From: Apostichopus japonicus
Taxonomy: Eukaryota; Echinodermata; Holothuroidea; Aspidochirotida; Stichopodidae
Length of the DNA stretch: 64,000 nt
Direction: 5' to 3'
Assembly: GCF_037975245.1 (NCBI RefSeq)
Contig: NC_092564.1
Span: forward strand, 26,345,484-26,409,483
Shown: positions 11,909 through 21,010 of the stretch, piece by piece
Layout: each line of letters opens with the position of its first letter
Position numbering within the stretch: the first letter of the stretch is position 1
Program-made: the position numbers and the translations under genes
Notes under the pieces: model-generated
What the model was told of the DNA's origin: nothing
What the model saw: only the letters and a program-made list of their open reading frames with translations
The model's database searches: none

Positions 11909-12262
11909 ACTTTACTCAGCAGATCACTGGTAAAGCGTTATCTTTGTACACTCGTTAAATAACACGCCTCCTTCTGCAAACTGTTTCTTGATTTAACTCC
12001 TCAGCTTCGACCAAATGTCGCTCCGTCGAGGCTGTTCCAACCCCGGAATTCTGTTTTTAAAATTCCTGAAATAATGATAGAATCCGTCGATTCGGACAAC
12101 GAGGAGGACAATTTCCCGAAAGACGAATCGAAAACAACATCGACAAACACTGTCCGAACAAAACACAAAAGGAAACCTTCCTCCATACAGACCACCACCA
12201 AAACAGACAAAAGGAAACCCAGAAAGAACAGACGTCAGTCGGAAATATGTACAATACTGTGA
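637..12262 (+). CDS. Ankyrin-repeat protein gene, 3' part, eight exons
   Basis: Join 637-750, 1730-1858, 7251-7301, 8723-8809, 9388-9501, 10358-10492, 11368-11415, 12005-12262; the 5' end lies left of the window. Every exon is a multiple of 3 and begins and ends in phase 0, so the chain stays open for 311 codons plus stop. Seen: ankyrin-like helices such as KIAKMLLRYGAKSN (exon 637-750), LTRLLLNKGMDVN (8723-8809), ISKLLVEKGAQTD (9388-9501) and AEIVELLQRK (10358-10492), then a basic, Ser/Thr-rich tail ending in SEICTIL. Exons of 114, 129 and 51 nt recur as 114, 135 and 48 nt with related sequence, so a cassette was duplicated. Known: ankyrin repeats bind partner proteins. Inferred: an intracellular scaffold; partners and family are unknown. 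Missing exons, especially in the 5.4-kb intron, cannot be excluded. AATAAA at 12924-12929 is a possible polyadenylation signal. Confidence 0.8.
751..1729 (+). other. Intron with G-rich 25-26 bp minisatellite
   Basis: Non-coding. A minisatellite at about 1230-1322 repeats GGGTCACCTGGTTATGG about four times with a 25-26 bp period. A run of about 13 C lies near 1430-1442. Nothing else recognised. Confidence 0.6.
1230..1322. repeat. Four-copy G-rich minisatellite, 25-26 bp unit
   Basis: Copies of GGGTCACCTGGTTATGG start near 1236, 1262, 1287 and 1312; the third reads GGGTAACC and the fourth GGGTCATC. It lies in an intron of the ankyrin gene. Confidence 0.8.
1730..1858 (+). CDS. Ankyrin gene exon b (cassette 1)
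   Basis: Acceptor ATTCCTCAG, donor GTAAGT. It encodes 43 residues beginning NYDNDSLSIQEMTAKKMAQL and including KEIIERLNKDKDQ, an ankyrin-like helix pair. It corresponds to the exon at 10358-10492, which begins NYEEKED and contains VTALSAA and AEIVELLQRK. Confidence 0.82.
2936..3240. repeat. Dispersed repeat, two tandem units of about 145 bp
   Basis: Two consecutive units share ACAATTTGACC, GGTAACTCCAAAATGAC, AAAAAACAATAGG, AAATATGAG and GGTCCAA, with a period of about 145 bp (ACAATTTGAC at 2945 and 3090). The last unit ends in an ACACGCATACACACA tail. Fragments of the same family occur near 2420-2470 and at 36350-36410. I know of similar repeats in marine invertebrates but cannot name the family from sequence alone. 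Confidence 0.7.
4376..4408. repeat. Short perfect hairpin
   Basis: ACCAGGGAGTTGTTA and TAACAACTCCCTGGT are inverted arms separated by a few bases. Non-coding and intronic; no function can be assigned. Confidence 0.75.
5450..5507. repeat. Long hairpin
   Basis: The arms contain CCATATTTTTATTCT and AGAATAAAAATATGG and extend outward through ATAAGTATG and CATACTTAT. A second small palindrome, CCCTATAGCTATAGGG, lies just upstream near 5426-5441. Confidence 0.75.
5805..7005. mobile_element. Foldback DNA element with satellite core (about 1.2 kb)
   Basis: The ends are terminal inverted repeats: ATACGGAAGCGTATAAGGGA at 5805 and its reverse complement ending at 7005, with the match extending about 95 bases inward. 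Both sides are flanked by TTTC (5801-5804 and 7006-7009), a candidate 4-bp target duplication. The core is an array of eight 104-105 bp units preceded by one unit in reverse orientation (about 5889-6005). There is no transposase, so this is a non-autonomous foldback element. Its superfamily is not clear to me. Confidence 0.82.
6077..6914. repeat. Eight-unit satellite array, 104-105 bp, higher-order period 419 bp
   Basis: The landmark CATCTTGTCGAGATGGTAGT starts at 6077, 6181, 6286, 6391, 6496, 6600, 6705 and 6810. Units alternate between a TTTTTGGAATT type and a TTTTCTGAATT type, a dimer of about 209 bp. Rarer variants recur four units apart: the one-base-deleted GAGTCCG before 6181 and 6600, ACTTGTCAA after the same sites, and AAAACGTCAA near 6260 and 6679. 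This indicates a 419-bp tetramer duplicated once. Because 105 is a multiple of 3 the array is open in several frames; these frames are artefacts. Confidence 0.88.
7251..7301 (+). CDS. Ankyrin gene exon c (cassette 1, short linker)
   Basis: Acceptor TATTTTGCAG, donor GTAAAG; encodes QFLRVPPDNFPEKLPPQ, 17 residues. It occupies the cassette position matched by the 16-residue exon at 11368-11415. It is short, so support rests on splice sites, phase and order. Confidence 0.6.
7302..8722 (+). other. Intron of the ankyrin gene
   Basis: AT-rich with a short (AAT)n tract near 7704-7722. I see no coding sequence or transposon ends. Confidence 0.5.
8723..8809 (+). CDS. Ankyrin gene exon, complete ankyrin repeat (29 residues)
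   Basis: Acceptor CCAATTGTAG, donor GTAAGC; an in-frame stop (TAG) sits just before the exon, which fixes its start. It encodes LLIEAVRQGDIFLTRLLLNK followed by GMDVNLLDK, matching the ankyrin pattern of an A(V/A).G helix, RLLL..G and VN. The matching exon of cassette 1 would lie left of the window. Confidence 0.85.
8810..9387 (+). other. Intron of the ankyrin gene
   Basis: Non-coding, with a C-run at about 9260-9271. Nothing else recognised. Confidence 0.5.
9388..9501 (+). CDS. Ankyrin gene exon a' (cassette 2, ankyrin repeat)
   Basis: Acceptor TTTGTTTCAG, donor GTAAGT. It encodes 38 residues with DSGYQVSILVSSISRCHEN then ISKLLVEKGAQTD. Same length and phase as the exon at 637-750, with about a third of residues identical. 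Confidence 0.85.
9753..9912. repeat. Compound trinucleotide array
   Basis: Blocks of (ATT)n, (AGT)n, GTAGCAGCAGCAGT and (ATT)n occur twice in the same order with a period of about 64 bases, then decay into ATT/AAT mixtures. Confidence 0.85.
10313..10357. repeat. (ATT)n tract forming the 3' end of an intron
   Basis: About 14 ATT triplets with one interruption, ending TTATTAG at the acceptor of the exon that starts at 10358. The usual pyrimidine tract is replaced by the microsatellite. Confidence 0.8.
10358..10492 (+). CDS. Ankyrin gene exon b' (cassette 2)
   Basis: Acceptor TTATTAG, donor GTGAGT. It encodes 45 residues beginning NYEEKEDCLSKVTALSAAID and containing MAEIVELLQRKIDES, an ankyrin-type repeat. 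It is the counterpart of exon 1730-1858. Confidence 0.85.
10493..11367 (+). other. Intron of the ankyrin gene
   Basis: No repeat or coding signal recognised beyond a GA-rich patch near 10682-10710. Confidence 0.45.
11368..11415 (+). CDS. Ankyrin gene exon c' (cassette 2, short)
   Basis: Acceptor TGCTCCTCACAG, donor GTAAGT; encodes QQSQTSIVVAANVPEA. It matches exon 7251-7301 in position and near-length rather than clearly in sequence. Confidence 0.6.
11416..12004 (+). other. Intron with (TA)n
   Basis: Contains a (TA)n microsatellite at about 11834-11908. No coding signal seen. Confidence 0.55.
11834..11908. repeat. (TA)n microsatellite
   Basis: An almost pure TA run with a few G and extra T interruptions. 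Confidence 0.9.
12005..12262 (+). CDS. Ankyrin gene terminal coding exon, basic tail
   Basis: Acceptor ACTCCTCAG, stop TGA at 12260-12262. It encodes 85 residues beginning LRPNVAPSRLFQPRNSVFKI, then an acidic stretch (ESVDSDNEEDN) and a Lys/Arg/Thr-rich tail (TKHKRKPS, DKRKPRKNRRQSE) that could serve as a nuclear localisation signal. Low complexity at the C-terminus, as expected for a disordered tail. Confidence 0.78.
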   Translation, partial: LRPNVAPSRLFQPRNSVFKIPEIMIESVDSDNEEDNFPKDESKTTSTNTVRTKHKRKPSSIQTTTKTDKRKPRKNRRQSEICTIL

Positions 12263-14134
12263 TGCAATAGTGACCTGCGTAAACGTTTCGCTTCGCATTA
12301 ATAATGGTGAAACTGCTTATTCAACATCGGAAGAGTATAACTATAATATCACTGGCTAGATATGATGTCTGCCAGTGGAAAGCAGTTATTTTACGACGTC
12401 CGTATATCAAGCGATATATGCATGTGGAAGAAGCCGAATGCTTTGTTACTTAAACGTCCGGTCGGGTGGCTAACCAACTTTCAGTTTGAGAAAACTGGTG
12501 GCAGTTGACTTATAAAATGTGTCACAATATAGTATACATCATCATGACTGCTAAAAATGCCAGACGCATCAGTGTCCAGAGAGATATGACAAAGATCGGT
12601 TTTGATAAATTGATTGATCGACTGAGAACGTTTGATATATAGAGAGCGGTCTGCTTTAAGCAAAGAAGAAAACTGGAATCCAGTGACATGTGATGATGAT
12701 TCCACCAACGGCTGGCCTGGATAACAACATCTAACAAGCCTGTAGTAGAGGATATTATAATACATCATAACCAAAACTCCGGGTGCAATCTTCGGCAAAC
12801 TTTGTGAAAATGTTTGCTTTAAAGGGCAATTAAAAATTTGAAACATTATCTAGTAATCTATGATTGAAAAGGGTTAATTATTACAATTATGCTTCTATCA
12901 ATGTTGCTTTACAAAATGCAACAAATAAAAGGAGAAAAAAGCACTCCAAATTATATATATCCGAACTAATTGTTTCATTTGCGACGAACTGATGGTAATA
13001 TTATGCCCACAAACTGTACAATGTTTAACTAGTCGAATACTGCCTTTACAGCCCTGACTTAACTGTGCAAGTAATGTGCGTATCTTTCTCCCCAGTGGCT
13101 GCTCTTGTCTCCTGTGATTCCGTCCGTGTGTAATGACAGTTTAGGGAGGGGCGGGGGGAGGGGGTTAGAGGCATCGATCCGTTTTCAGGATTGGAAGGGC
13201 AAATTTAACCGATACAAAGGTTCCATGTAATCAAATGTACTTGATTAGAAAACTCTTCACGGGTCGTGAAAATGAAAACTTCGGGAGGCTATCTTGTCAG
13301 CTATTCAGTGATGTTATGAGCTAGTTGCATCTGGAGAACGTTTGCTGAAAAATGTGTAAATCAATGGGGCGGCATGGAGTTATGTTACCCTAATCAAATA
13401 AATTAGAAATATTCTTATGGCTTTCTAAGCCTGATACCACATCAGGTACGAGAAACTGTAAAGGATGGGAGGCGGAAGGAGACACATATTGGGGTCCACT
13501 TGCAGAGGTGGAGGAGATTTTTAGGTGATGTCAGTTTGCCCTCGAGATAAATTGCTATGCCTTACAAAGATTATAGAATTCATTTATATTGGAAGTATTG
13601 GGATTTTCGAATTTCGAAATGTTTTGCTATGCCTCATACAGTAACTTGGCATACCATTCTCATGTTAAATATATGCCAACTTTGAACCATGTGTATAATG
13701 CCTCTGATGTTTTAGAGAAATGTAAACTAGCATTAAAATAAGGTCGTTCTATGGCCAGCTGGGCCATTTTACTAATGCATGAATTGAAGATAGCTGCAAA
13801 CATTAAAGATAGCTGATCTGGAATTCATAAATAAAATGTACTGGCCATACGGGAGCCAGCACATATATAGAGACGTAAAGGCTAGGGACAATAGTGCAAT
13901 ATTTAAAATAACTGCGCGAGCATGGTCTACACCATTCGAGGCTGCGTGGCGTTACAAGGACGGGGAAAAGATAAAACTGGTAGATCCATAGTGAGTCCGA
14001 ATAATGATAAACAGGCGCGAACCTATACTAGCTGATGGGCACAAGACAAAGTGTATAGGCTATTATGTACCAGAAGTTTCGGTTCAGGAAAATGCCGTGG
14101 TTATCGCAAAGCCGACGGTAGATCGAGACAGATA
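12263..14134. other. Intergenic stretch
   Basis: Begins with the probable 3' UTR of the ankyrin gene (AATAAA at 12924-12929). A G-rich patch lies at 13141-13166. I see no gene; the antisense open frame at 12481-12846 has no recognisable features. Confidence 0.45.
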
Positions 14135-14142
14135 CTCTATAG

Positions 14143-14546
14143 CAGGGTTTTCCAACCTTTTGCAGAGGAGGGCCACGTGGAATGATTATGATGAAGGAGG
14201 GGGCCGCATGAACCCTACGCTCGATTTTTCGATTGTTTGCCCGAAGCCCAAGGCAGCAAAATGTGAGCACTGCGTGCGGAGCGCACTGAATTATTTTCCT
14301 TCCTGATAAAACAGATGAATAAAGTCCAGCCGCCCCCCCCCCCCCTCCGCTGAGAGAGTGTCACACAAACTTACCTGTATGCAGTTTTTTGGACCCAGAA
14401 GGTTCGAATGATTGATTATATAGCTTCAAATTGTTATCAATAAATCTGCTCATTAAATTTCGCACCGTAGATCATCTCTGGCGGGCCGGACGCAACCCTG
14501 CGGCGGGCCGGACTGTGGCCCGCGGGCCGTAGGTTGGACAACCCTG
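14143..14546. mobile_element. hAT-type non-autonomous element, copy 1 (404 bp)
   Basis: Terminal inverted repeats CAGGGTTTTCCAACC and GGTTGGACAACCCTG are flanked by a perfect 8-bp duplication, CTCTATAG (14135-14142 and 14547-14554). An 8-bp duplication with CAGGG ends is typical of hAT elements. The body is very similar to the copy at 49138-49529. It contains a C-run and a GC-rich GGCGGGCCGGAC pair near the right end. No transposase; the open frame across it is not a gene. Confidence 0.92.
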
Positions 14547-14886
14547 CTCTATAGTATAGCGTTTAATATTAATACAATGAAGGAGGGAGGTCTGTGCAGG
14601 AGGTGCGGGATACAGTGTATTAGCTTACCTAATGAACGATGACAGAAAACATCTGACAGCACGATAAGCAATGCATGTCCGAACCTGAAAAATAACTAGA
14701 CAAACTAACGAACCAACATGGTACTGACAAACATGGCTAGGCCTACTACCCAATTTACAATGTATCCAGAAGAGAACTATAGTGTAGCGTCAGGTTACGA
14801 CACAATATATTAAGTATATTCCAGCTGTAGGCCTAAATCCAGGGGCGGACTGGGTCTTAAAACCGGCCCGGGCATTTTCCACCTAG

Positions 14887-15912
14887 ACCGGCCCGCGAAT
14901 ATTTTTTTTCCCAAACTGAACTGACACTGAAATTATTTCCTCGATTCTGATTGGCTGATCAAAACCGGAACGGTAGTCTGCGTTTATCAATGAAGGTATG
15001 TGACACTGTTAGTGTTGATCATACCAATCCTCATGGGCCGCGTCATGTCAAAAATACGTGTGTAGGCCTTATGTAGGCTAAGTTAAAGTATGTAGGCCTA
15101 AGTATACCTACATGTAGATACAATGTGAGACTTCCAGTTACCAAGAGCTGCTATAAGGGTGGTAGGGCCTATATTAGTGAATTTGAGATCTCGAACTAAT
15201 ACGAATACGTATATGCGGTCAATGCAGGCCTACTAGGTCACCATGTACAAGAACTTCTAATGGTGCCGGTAAACATATTATATGAGTCCGTACGTATAGG
15301 TTATAAGGCTATATACAGCTAGTTAACAAGTCAAAAGACAGACATATCGTCAAATGCCATGTTTGTGTACACTCAATGGCTGACACACTCACTCGCGCGT
15401 CTTCATGGCCACTGCATATTCGACTAGGCCTATCTTGATTCATTGACTGAGTACATTTTGAATTTATGATTATAAAACTAAAAGTATCGCAACCCCGAAT
15501 GTACACAAACACCTCGTACATATGTACATCGGCTACATGTATACAATTACAAATGCACTGTGTTTTATTGTGTTGTATACTATACACAGTACAATAGGCT
15601 ACATTACATATATGTGCTGTGTAGAGCGGAGTCAAGCGAGTAAACAAACGATCGAGGACTGCCTATAATGGGCGCAGTAGTTGGGAATAGTTGCTTCACT
15701 ATATACTTTCGCTCATACCTACCAAAAGTTCTGGGAAGTTGCTAATGTGAATATCTTAAATTTGTTCGTGTTGATCATACTGATATCGACAGATTATGGA
15801 GGATCCATGTTGCAACTTAAAGTATATCACGTGCTCGCTGAAAACCAATCAGAATCGAGGAAATAATTTCAGTGTCAGTTCAGTTTGGGAAAAAAATATT
15901 CGCGACCGGCCC
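14887..15912. repeat. Internal inverted repeat of the 3.5-kb element
   Basis: The left arm (14887-14952) and right arm (15847-15912) are almost exact reverse complements, sharing CCCAAACTGAACTGACACTG and CCTCGATTCTGATTGG. It looks as if the element's left subterminal region was duplicated in inverse orientation. Confidence 0.85.
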
Positions 15913-16334
15913 ATTATTCATTGATAGCTACTTACATAGTGATCGCCGTCCTGGGGGAGAGGTTGAGATTTTTTTTAAGTTAAAGATGAACGATAGTGAT
16001 TTTTCACCATCGACGAAAAAATACGATTTTATTCAAGAGTATTCTAGTTGGTTTCCATTTTACACATGTGAAAATTCAAGTCAATCCGATGTTGGGAAAG
16101 GCTTAAAAAAAATTCCTAAACTCGTTGATTTTTTAAACAAAAATTGGGCTTTTCGCGAAAAGCGATATGATGATCACGTGATCTACAGTGACATGTGACG
16201 TCATTATGATGATAACAACGTGAGTGTACTTCAGCAGTGTGCACTTAGTGTGTAAGTTTAGTTGCAACCTACTCTATATTGGACTCGACAAACAATGTAA
16301 ACCACTAGCAAAATCCAAGAAATTGCGTTGTAGG

Positions 16335-16579
16335 GGGATGCAACAGAACGAATGTGGACTCTACAATAAGTTTTTTTCAATTTTCCAAGTGGAAAAAGTA
16401 GTGAGAGATATCGGAAACTCTGGATACGATTTGTGAGGAGAACCAGGAAAGACTTCATCGCACCAGGAGTTTCTCATGGCAAGAATGTGAAAGTTTGTTC
16501 TGCCCACTTCACAGAAGATGATTCTCGGGCCCAATTGAAATTTGCGTGTGGCAAGGTCACTAAAGTAATTAAAGTTTGA
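16335..16579 (+). pseudogene. Degenerate THAP zinc-finger domain
   Basis: Two frames joined by a one-base shift near 16365-16373 give MQQNECGLYNK, then FFNFPSGKSSERYRKLWIRF, VRRTRKDF and VCSAHFTEDD, ending at TGA 16577-16579. The F.FP, R..W...VRR and VCS.HF...D elements are the THAP signature (the C2CH zinc site includes the CSAH cysteine and histidine). The frameshift and early stop argue for a decayed transposon gene rather than a host gene. Confidence 0.65.
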
Positions 16580-19254
16580 AAGATTGATGCTTTTATGCCG
16601 CATTATTTATATATATCCCGATAAATGCAACAGTAAGTGTTGGAACTGGAAGACATGTCAGACGTGAATAACCTAATGACTATGTGAGGAGAGAATCCAG
16701 GTGCAAATTTCAATTGGGGCATGGACGTAGCTTAGGCAGAGTTTTCTGGGGCAGAGATGTGTTCATACCCTCCAAACCACTTTAAATGTAATACGAATAA
16801 GAAATGTGTGAGCGAAACAAAACATCGTGTAAGTATTAATTACGGTAGCGCACACTGTCACTTATGTTTGCACAGTGTGAAAGTACCGTTTGCGGACCTA
16901 CGTGAAGTTGGGCTAGAATACGATTCCTCCTGAAGCCCAAACCACGAGGCATGCATGTGAATAAACGCAATAGGCATTGCATGTAGTGAGAAAATTGTTC
17001 GAGCTAGACTAACAACTCGATTGAGTTCAAATGCGGTTGTATTTCAAGCTCAATGAAACCTTTCTGTTGGATTTAATGACGCACGGAACAAGGAACGTTT
17101 ATGTTTTACAGTAGGCCTAGTGCATACAAGCGAATCTACTTTGTTTAGAACTTTGGATTTTCTTTCGGACGTTATACTAATCTACGTTTGAGACTATCAT
17201 CACTATTGTTATTGTGCCAGTTTGACTGGTAAGTGAGCACATTCATACATCACTCTGTATAAAACCCGCCAAAAACGTGATCTTGAGATTTACGTTACTT
17301 TGGGTCAGCTTGCGAGTTACCTCTTCAGATATTGGGAAATCGTTTCGAAATCGCCGCAAATTTCGTAAAAAAAAACTTGTAAACACGTGGTGAAGAAATC
17401 AAGAAACACTATGATATTCATTATCTATTTATGTCTTGAACATTACGCCGGAAAATAACAGTTATGCTGACACGAAATGCACGCACAGCTCCGTACTGAA
17501 CAGTTCACAACAGAAAAGATCATCACAGTGACGTCATTCACTGACCTGAGGGCTGTTCAAGGTCGTTGCAGTGTTTGAAAATTCCTAAATTACGGAGGCG
17601 AAAAAACGATGTTTTAATTCCCTTTTTTATAACCTTCCGGTGTGCTATTTGGAAAATTAAAAAAATATGTTGCTTGGTTACATATAAACTACATTATATA
17701 TGAAAATGAGAGATTTTTTTTCTGTCACTATCGTTCTACTTTAAGGAATGCCTAGATGCAAAATGGTGCTATATTGTGGTTTATAACCCTGTCTTATATC
17801 ATTTTTTTTTACTTTTATTGCTGTTGTTATTACTTTTAGGTTTTCTTAAGTTTGGTAATTTTATATTCCAGGTATTGGTTCTTTTGTACAGTGCTCTTGA
17901 GCATATTTTATTTCATGATAACAGCACTTTAATACATGGTATTTATTATTATTTATTATTATATTTCTCAATTTTGTAGGATACAATAATCCTTCAAAAA
18001 TGACCCCAAAATAATTATCCAGGTGCAAAACTTGATAAAACTGAGGAACGTTATAAACGTAAACAAAGTAGGTAAAAATAAATGTTTTAGACTGGATTTT
18101 ATTAAGTTTTTCAAGCATTTAGTGACAACATGCTGGAAAAATGGAAAAAAAAACCTTAATAAAATCCATTGGCACGAACTAACAGACTAACTAACATTGA
18201 TTTCATGAGCTGATTCCCACAGTTAAAAGGATATTTCTACACAGCCCGTCTGTATTCTATTAACTACTATGAAAATGGGCTTTAATTTTTACCAGGCTCC
18301 CCAGCCCACCGGCCCACCGGGCATTGCCCAAATGTCCGTGTGGCCAGTCCGCCACTGCCTAAAGCTGCTGCCAATTCAAACACCAATTAAGTTACAATAG
18401 GCAAATAGTGTGGAACAAGAAAATGCATTTGCATATGGATGCCAGGAAAATTCCTGAGATGGTACGATGATTGTCTGGCAAGTATAATGATATATAGCCA
18501 ACAAACCAAGCCTAGCAGGCCCAGCTGATTGTTACTGAACGGGCATTCATCCATAGGAGCAATAATTAGAAGCTCCGTCGAATAGGGGAGACAGAAGAAG
18601 ACGCTCGTTGTAAGTAGTAAGCTCCAACAGTAAAACAGATATTACCACAAGATCATACTAATAGTAGAGGCTTAGATGATGCATTAAACATACATGCTGA
18701 ATGTGTAAGCTAGCTTCATATACTAATGAGCTTGCTTGTACGTTGACTCAACATGCACAAACTCCCAAAGATTAAGTGAGAACCGATATTGAATGAAATG
18801 GATCAAAACAACCTAGGGATGATGAGGGATTGGCCGCGGACAGGAATACCAGCACCGTACTCATACACTCATCATACTAACGTTGGTAATACTTTACTCA
18901 ACTCTTTAAGCCACACAAACACTCCTTACGCCTGTAACGTTAGGCAATTAGCCTTACTTACTTGCCTTGTATTGCGAAAGATCCATCTTTTTTCCTGAGG
19001 CCTAAAGAAGCCCACCTCCTTTTTAACAGTTGATTCACTGCAGTCAAGCAAATATGCCAATTTTTTTTTTTTATGGTGAAACCGATTTTCACAAATTCAT
19101 CGAGTTGTATATCATTGTTTCCATCTATTTTCATATTTAATTTAAAATTCAATGAACGAGTGTCGAGTGCGAGCGGCCGACGCGATTTGACTCCGTGATT
19201 GGAAAATTCACGTCCCGCCCATGATATAAATATGCAAGTTCGGCTGTCACTCAA

Positions 19255-19585
19255 ATGGACGATCTCTGAGACGACCATCTGTGAGAGGACGATCTCTGGA
19301 CGATTTCTGAATCACGACTCTTTCTCAGTCGCGACGGTTACTAGTCAAGACCATTTCTGAATGAACTGTTCCTGAATGGTTAGTTGTGAGGACGATTGCT
19401 GTGTTTGTACAGTGATCTCTTAGTAGAGTAGATGGTCTGTGTGTCAACGACCATCTCTGAGTGGACGGCGCCTCACGTTATATACGGCGATTTCTAAGTT
19501 GGCGGCTGCTGCATTTGAGCAGCGATCTCTGAGTGAACGGTCTCTGAGTGAATAACCATCTCTGAGTGGACAGCGCCTCACTTTG
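19255..19585. repeat. Degenerate minisatellite on GA(C)CATCTCTGAGTG
   Basis: Variants of CGATCTCTGAGTGAACG and GACCATCTCTGAGTGGAC recur at irregular spacing. The longer phrase CATCTCTGAGTGGAC followed by GCGCCTCAC is present twice, near 19452 and 19557. Confidence 0.7.
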
Positions 19586-19939
19586 ACCCTTTCCGCGTTC
19601 CATACTCCATAACCCGTCTGCTAGCTGTCTCTGCGGAATCTTCTTGTTTCATCAGAAATTTTCTAAAATACCTTAAATCACCTTCAATCCTCCAGATTTT
19701 TAGAACATCTGTAGTATATTTCATCCTCTCAACATCCAAGCATCAAACAGAATGGTGCCAATAAAATCAATACAGTAGGTCTCTTTAGGCCACCTTTCAG
19801 GCGGACGTACACTAGCCTACCCTATTGTGGATAGGTTAGGTGCAAGGTTAGGTGTAACTGTAAGTAAGCCTAACATTTTAGTTTGAACATAACCTAGACT
19901 ATAGAGCCTAACCTTAAGTAACTTAGGACCTCCTGTAAA

Positions 19940-21010
19940 GCCTTTCTGTTAGGCTCAAAATTCACAACGACCAAGTATATTGGCTTGCTATACTATACTT
20001 TTTATACAAATAGTCTGTGCATGGTTAGGCTGCCTCACAACTTTGTTGGCCAATGCATTTAACACAGATAGGCCTATCAGGAGTTGCAGACGACATGTTG
20101 AACAATTTGTAGTTGTACTGTTGTAGGCCAAAGAAATCGATAAACAACGTATTTACTTCATTAATGTCTCGTTAATCTTACGATATGAAATACACACCTA
20201 CGTAATTAACGACCAGGAATATAGTTATCAAGACAAAGTGGCGCTCAGACAGCCAGGAACCAGATTCTTTTGAACTTGGACCTAACACAGCCTAGGCGCG
20301 AAGACAACCGAAATAGGCGTAACAGCCTAACAGCGTAAGTTGGAATATAGGCTAGACCTAGGCTATACGTAACTAAGTTATAGGCCCTTCTGCGTGTACA
20401 TGGTTAGGCTCACAGGTGCCAAGTACGTGGGCTTGATCTATTATAAATATACTATTTCATGATACTACTAGTACTAGGCAATTACCACACGTAAAGCCTG
20501 TGTAGGCCCAGGCTGGCACATACATGATGTAGGCTAACACATAGGCCTACCTAGGCCTATATGAGGTCTTCAATATTGCAGCCTCGACAGGTTGAACCAT
20601 CTACTCGTCCAGTCGTAGGCTAGGCCAAACTATCTGTAAGAAAAGTGATAATCTTCATGAAAACCCCGTTAATCGTCCAAACTGCAGTACATACCGCCTA
20701 CTGTGCCTATATCTTAGTGACACGTACTCAGGAATTTATTAGTCAAGCAAAATTACTCTTAGACAATCAGGAACCAGATTTCTTGAGCTATTCAAGTTGG
20801 ACCTATAGCCAAGGCCCAAGGTAAATCTATAGCCTAGCATAACGACGTAAGTTTGAACAGAGGCTATTTGTCAGTTTGGCCCAATGTAACACCGTGACAT
20901 GGTTAGGTTCACAGGCGCAAGTATGTAGGCTTGCAGTACTTTACAATTTATACTAGTATAGCCAGCCAACGTACTTTACGCCTGTGGTTAGGCCTACACA
21001 TAGTAATATG
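19940..21010. repeat. Diverged tandem triplication, period about 450-515 bp
   Basis: Repeated landmarks: GTTAGGCTCA...AAGTA...GGCTTG near 19949, 20403 and 20902, and CAGGAACCAGATT near 20255 and 20768. The copies are heavily diverged with indels. Words of the TAGGCCTA/CCTAGGC class are unusually dense. Confidence 0.6.

Larger units (their letters stand above)
14840..18357. mobile_element. 3.5-kb DNA transposon remnant with THAP domain (P- or hAT-type)
   Basis: Ends CAGGGGCGGACTGG and CCAGTCCGCCACTG are inverted, flanked by CCTAAATC (14832-14839) and CCTAAAGC (18358-18365), an 8-bp duplication with one mismatch. Inside lies a degenerate THAP zinc finger (16335-16579). THAP DNA-binding domains occur in P-element transposases, which also make 8-bp duplications, so a P-superfamily relative is favoured; hAT ends are also compatible. 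A 66-bp near-identical inverted pair (14887-14952 and 15847-15912) shows an internal rearrangement or nested copy. No intact transposase catalytic region was recognised. Confidence 0.65.

Noticed and set aside
12481-12846. 121-aa antisense frame downstream of the ankyrin gene
   Set aside because: No domain, signal or splice support; probably chance in the 3' UTR or intergenic DNA.
14004-14306. 101-codon plus-strand frame
   Set aside because: It runs across the end of the hAT-type MITE and its C-run; the second MITE copy does not preserve it.
15872-16198. 108-aa frame inside the 3.5-kb element
   Set aside because: No recognisable domain, AT-driven composition, and it starts in the internal inverted repeat. 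It might be transposon-derived, but I cannot support it as a gene.
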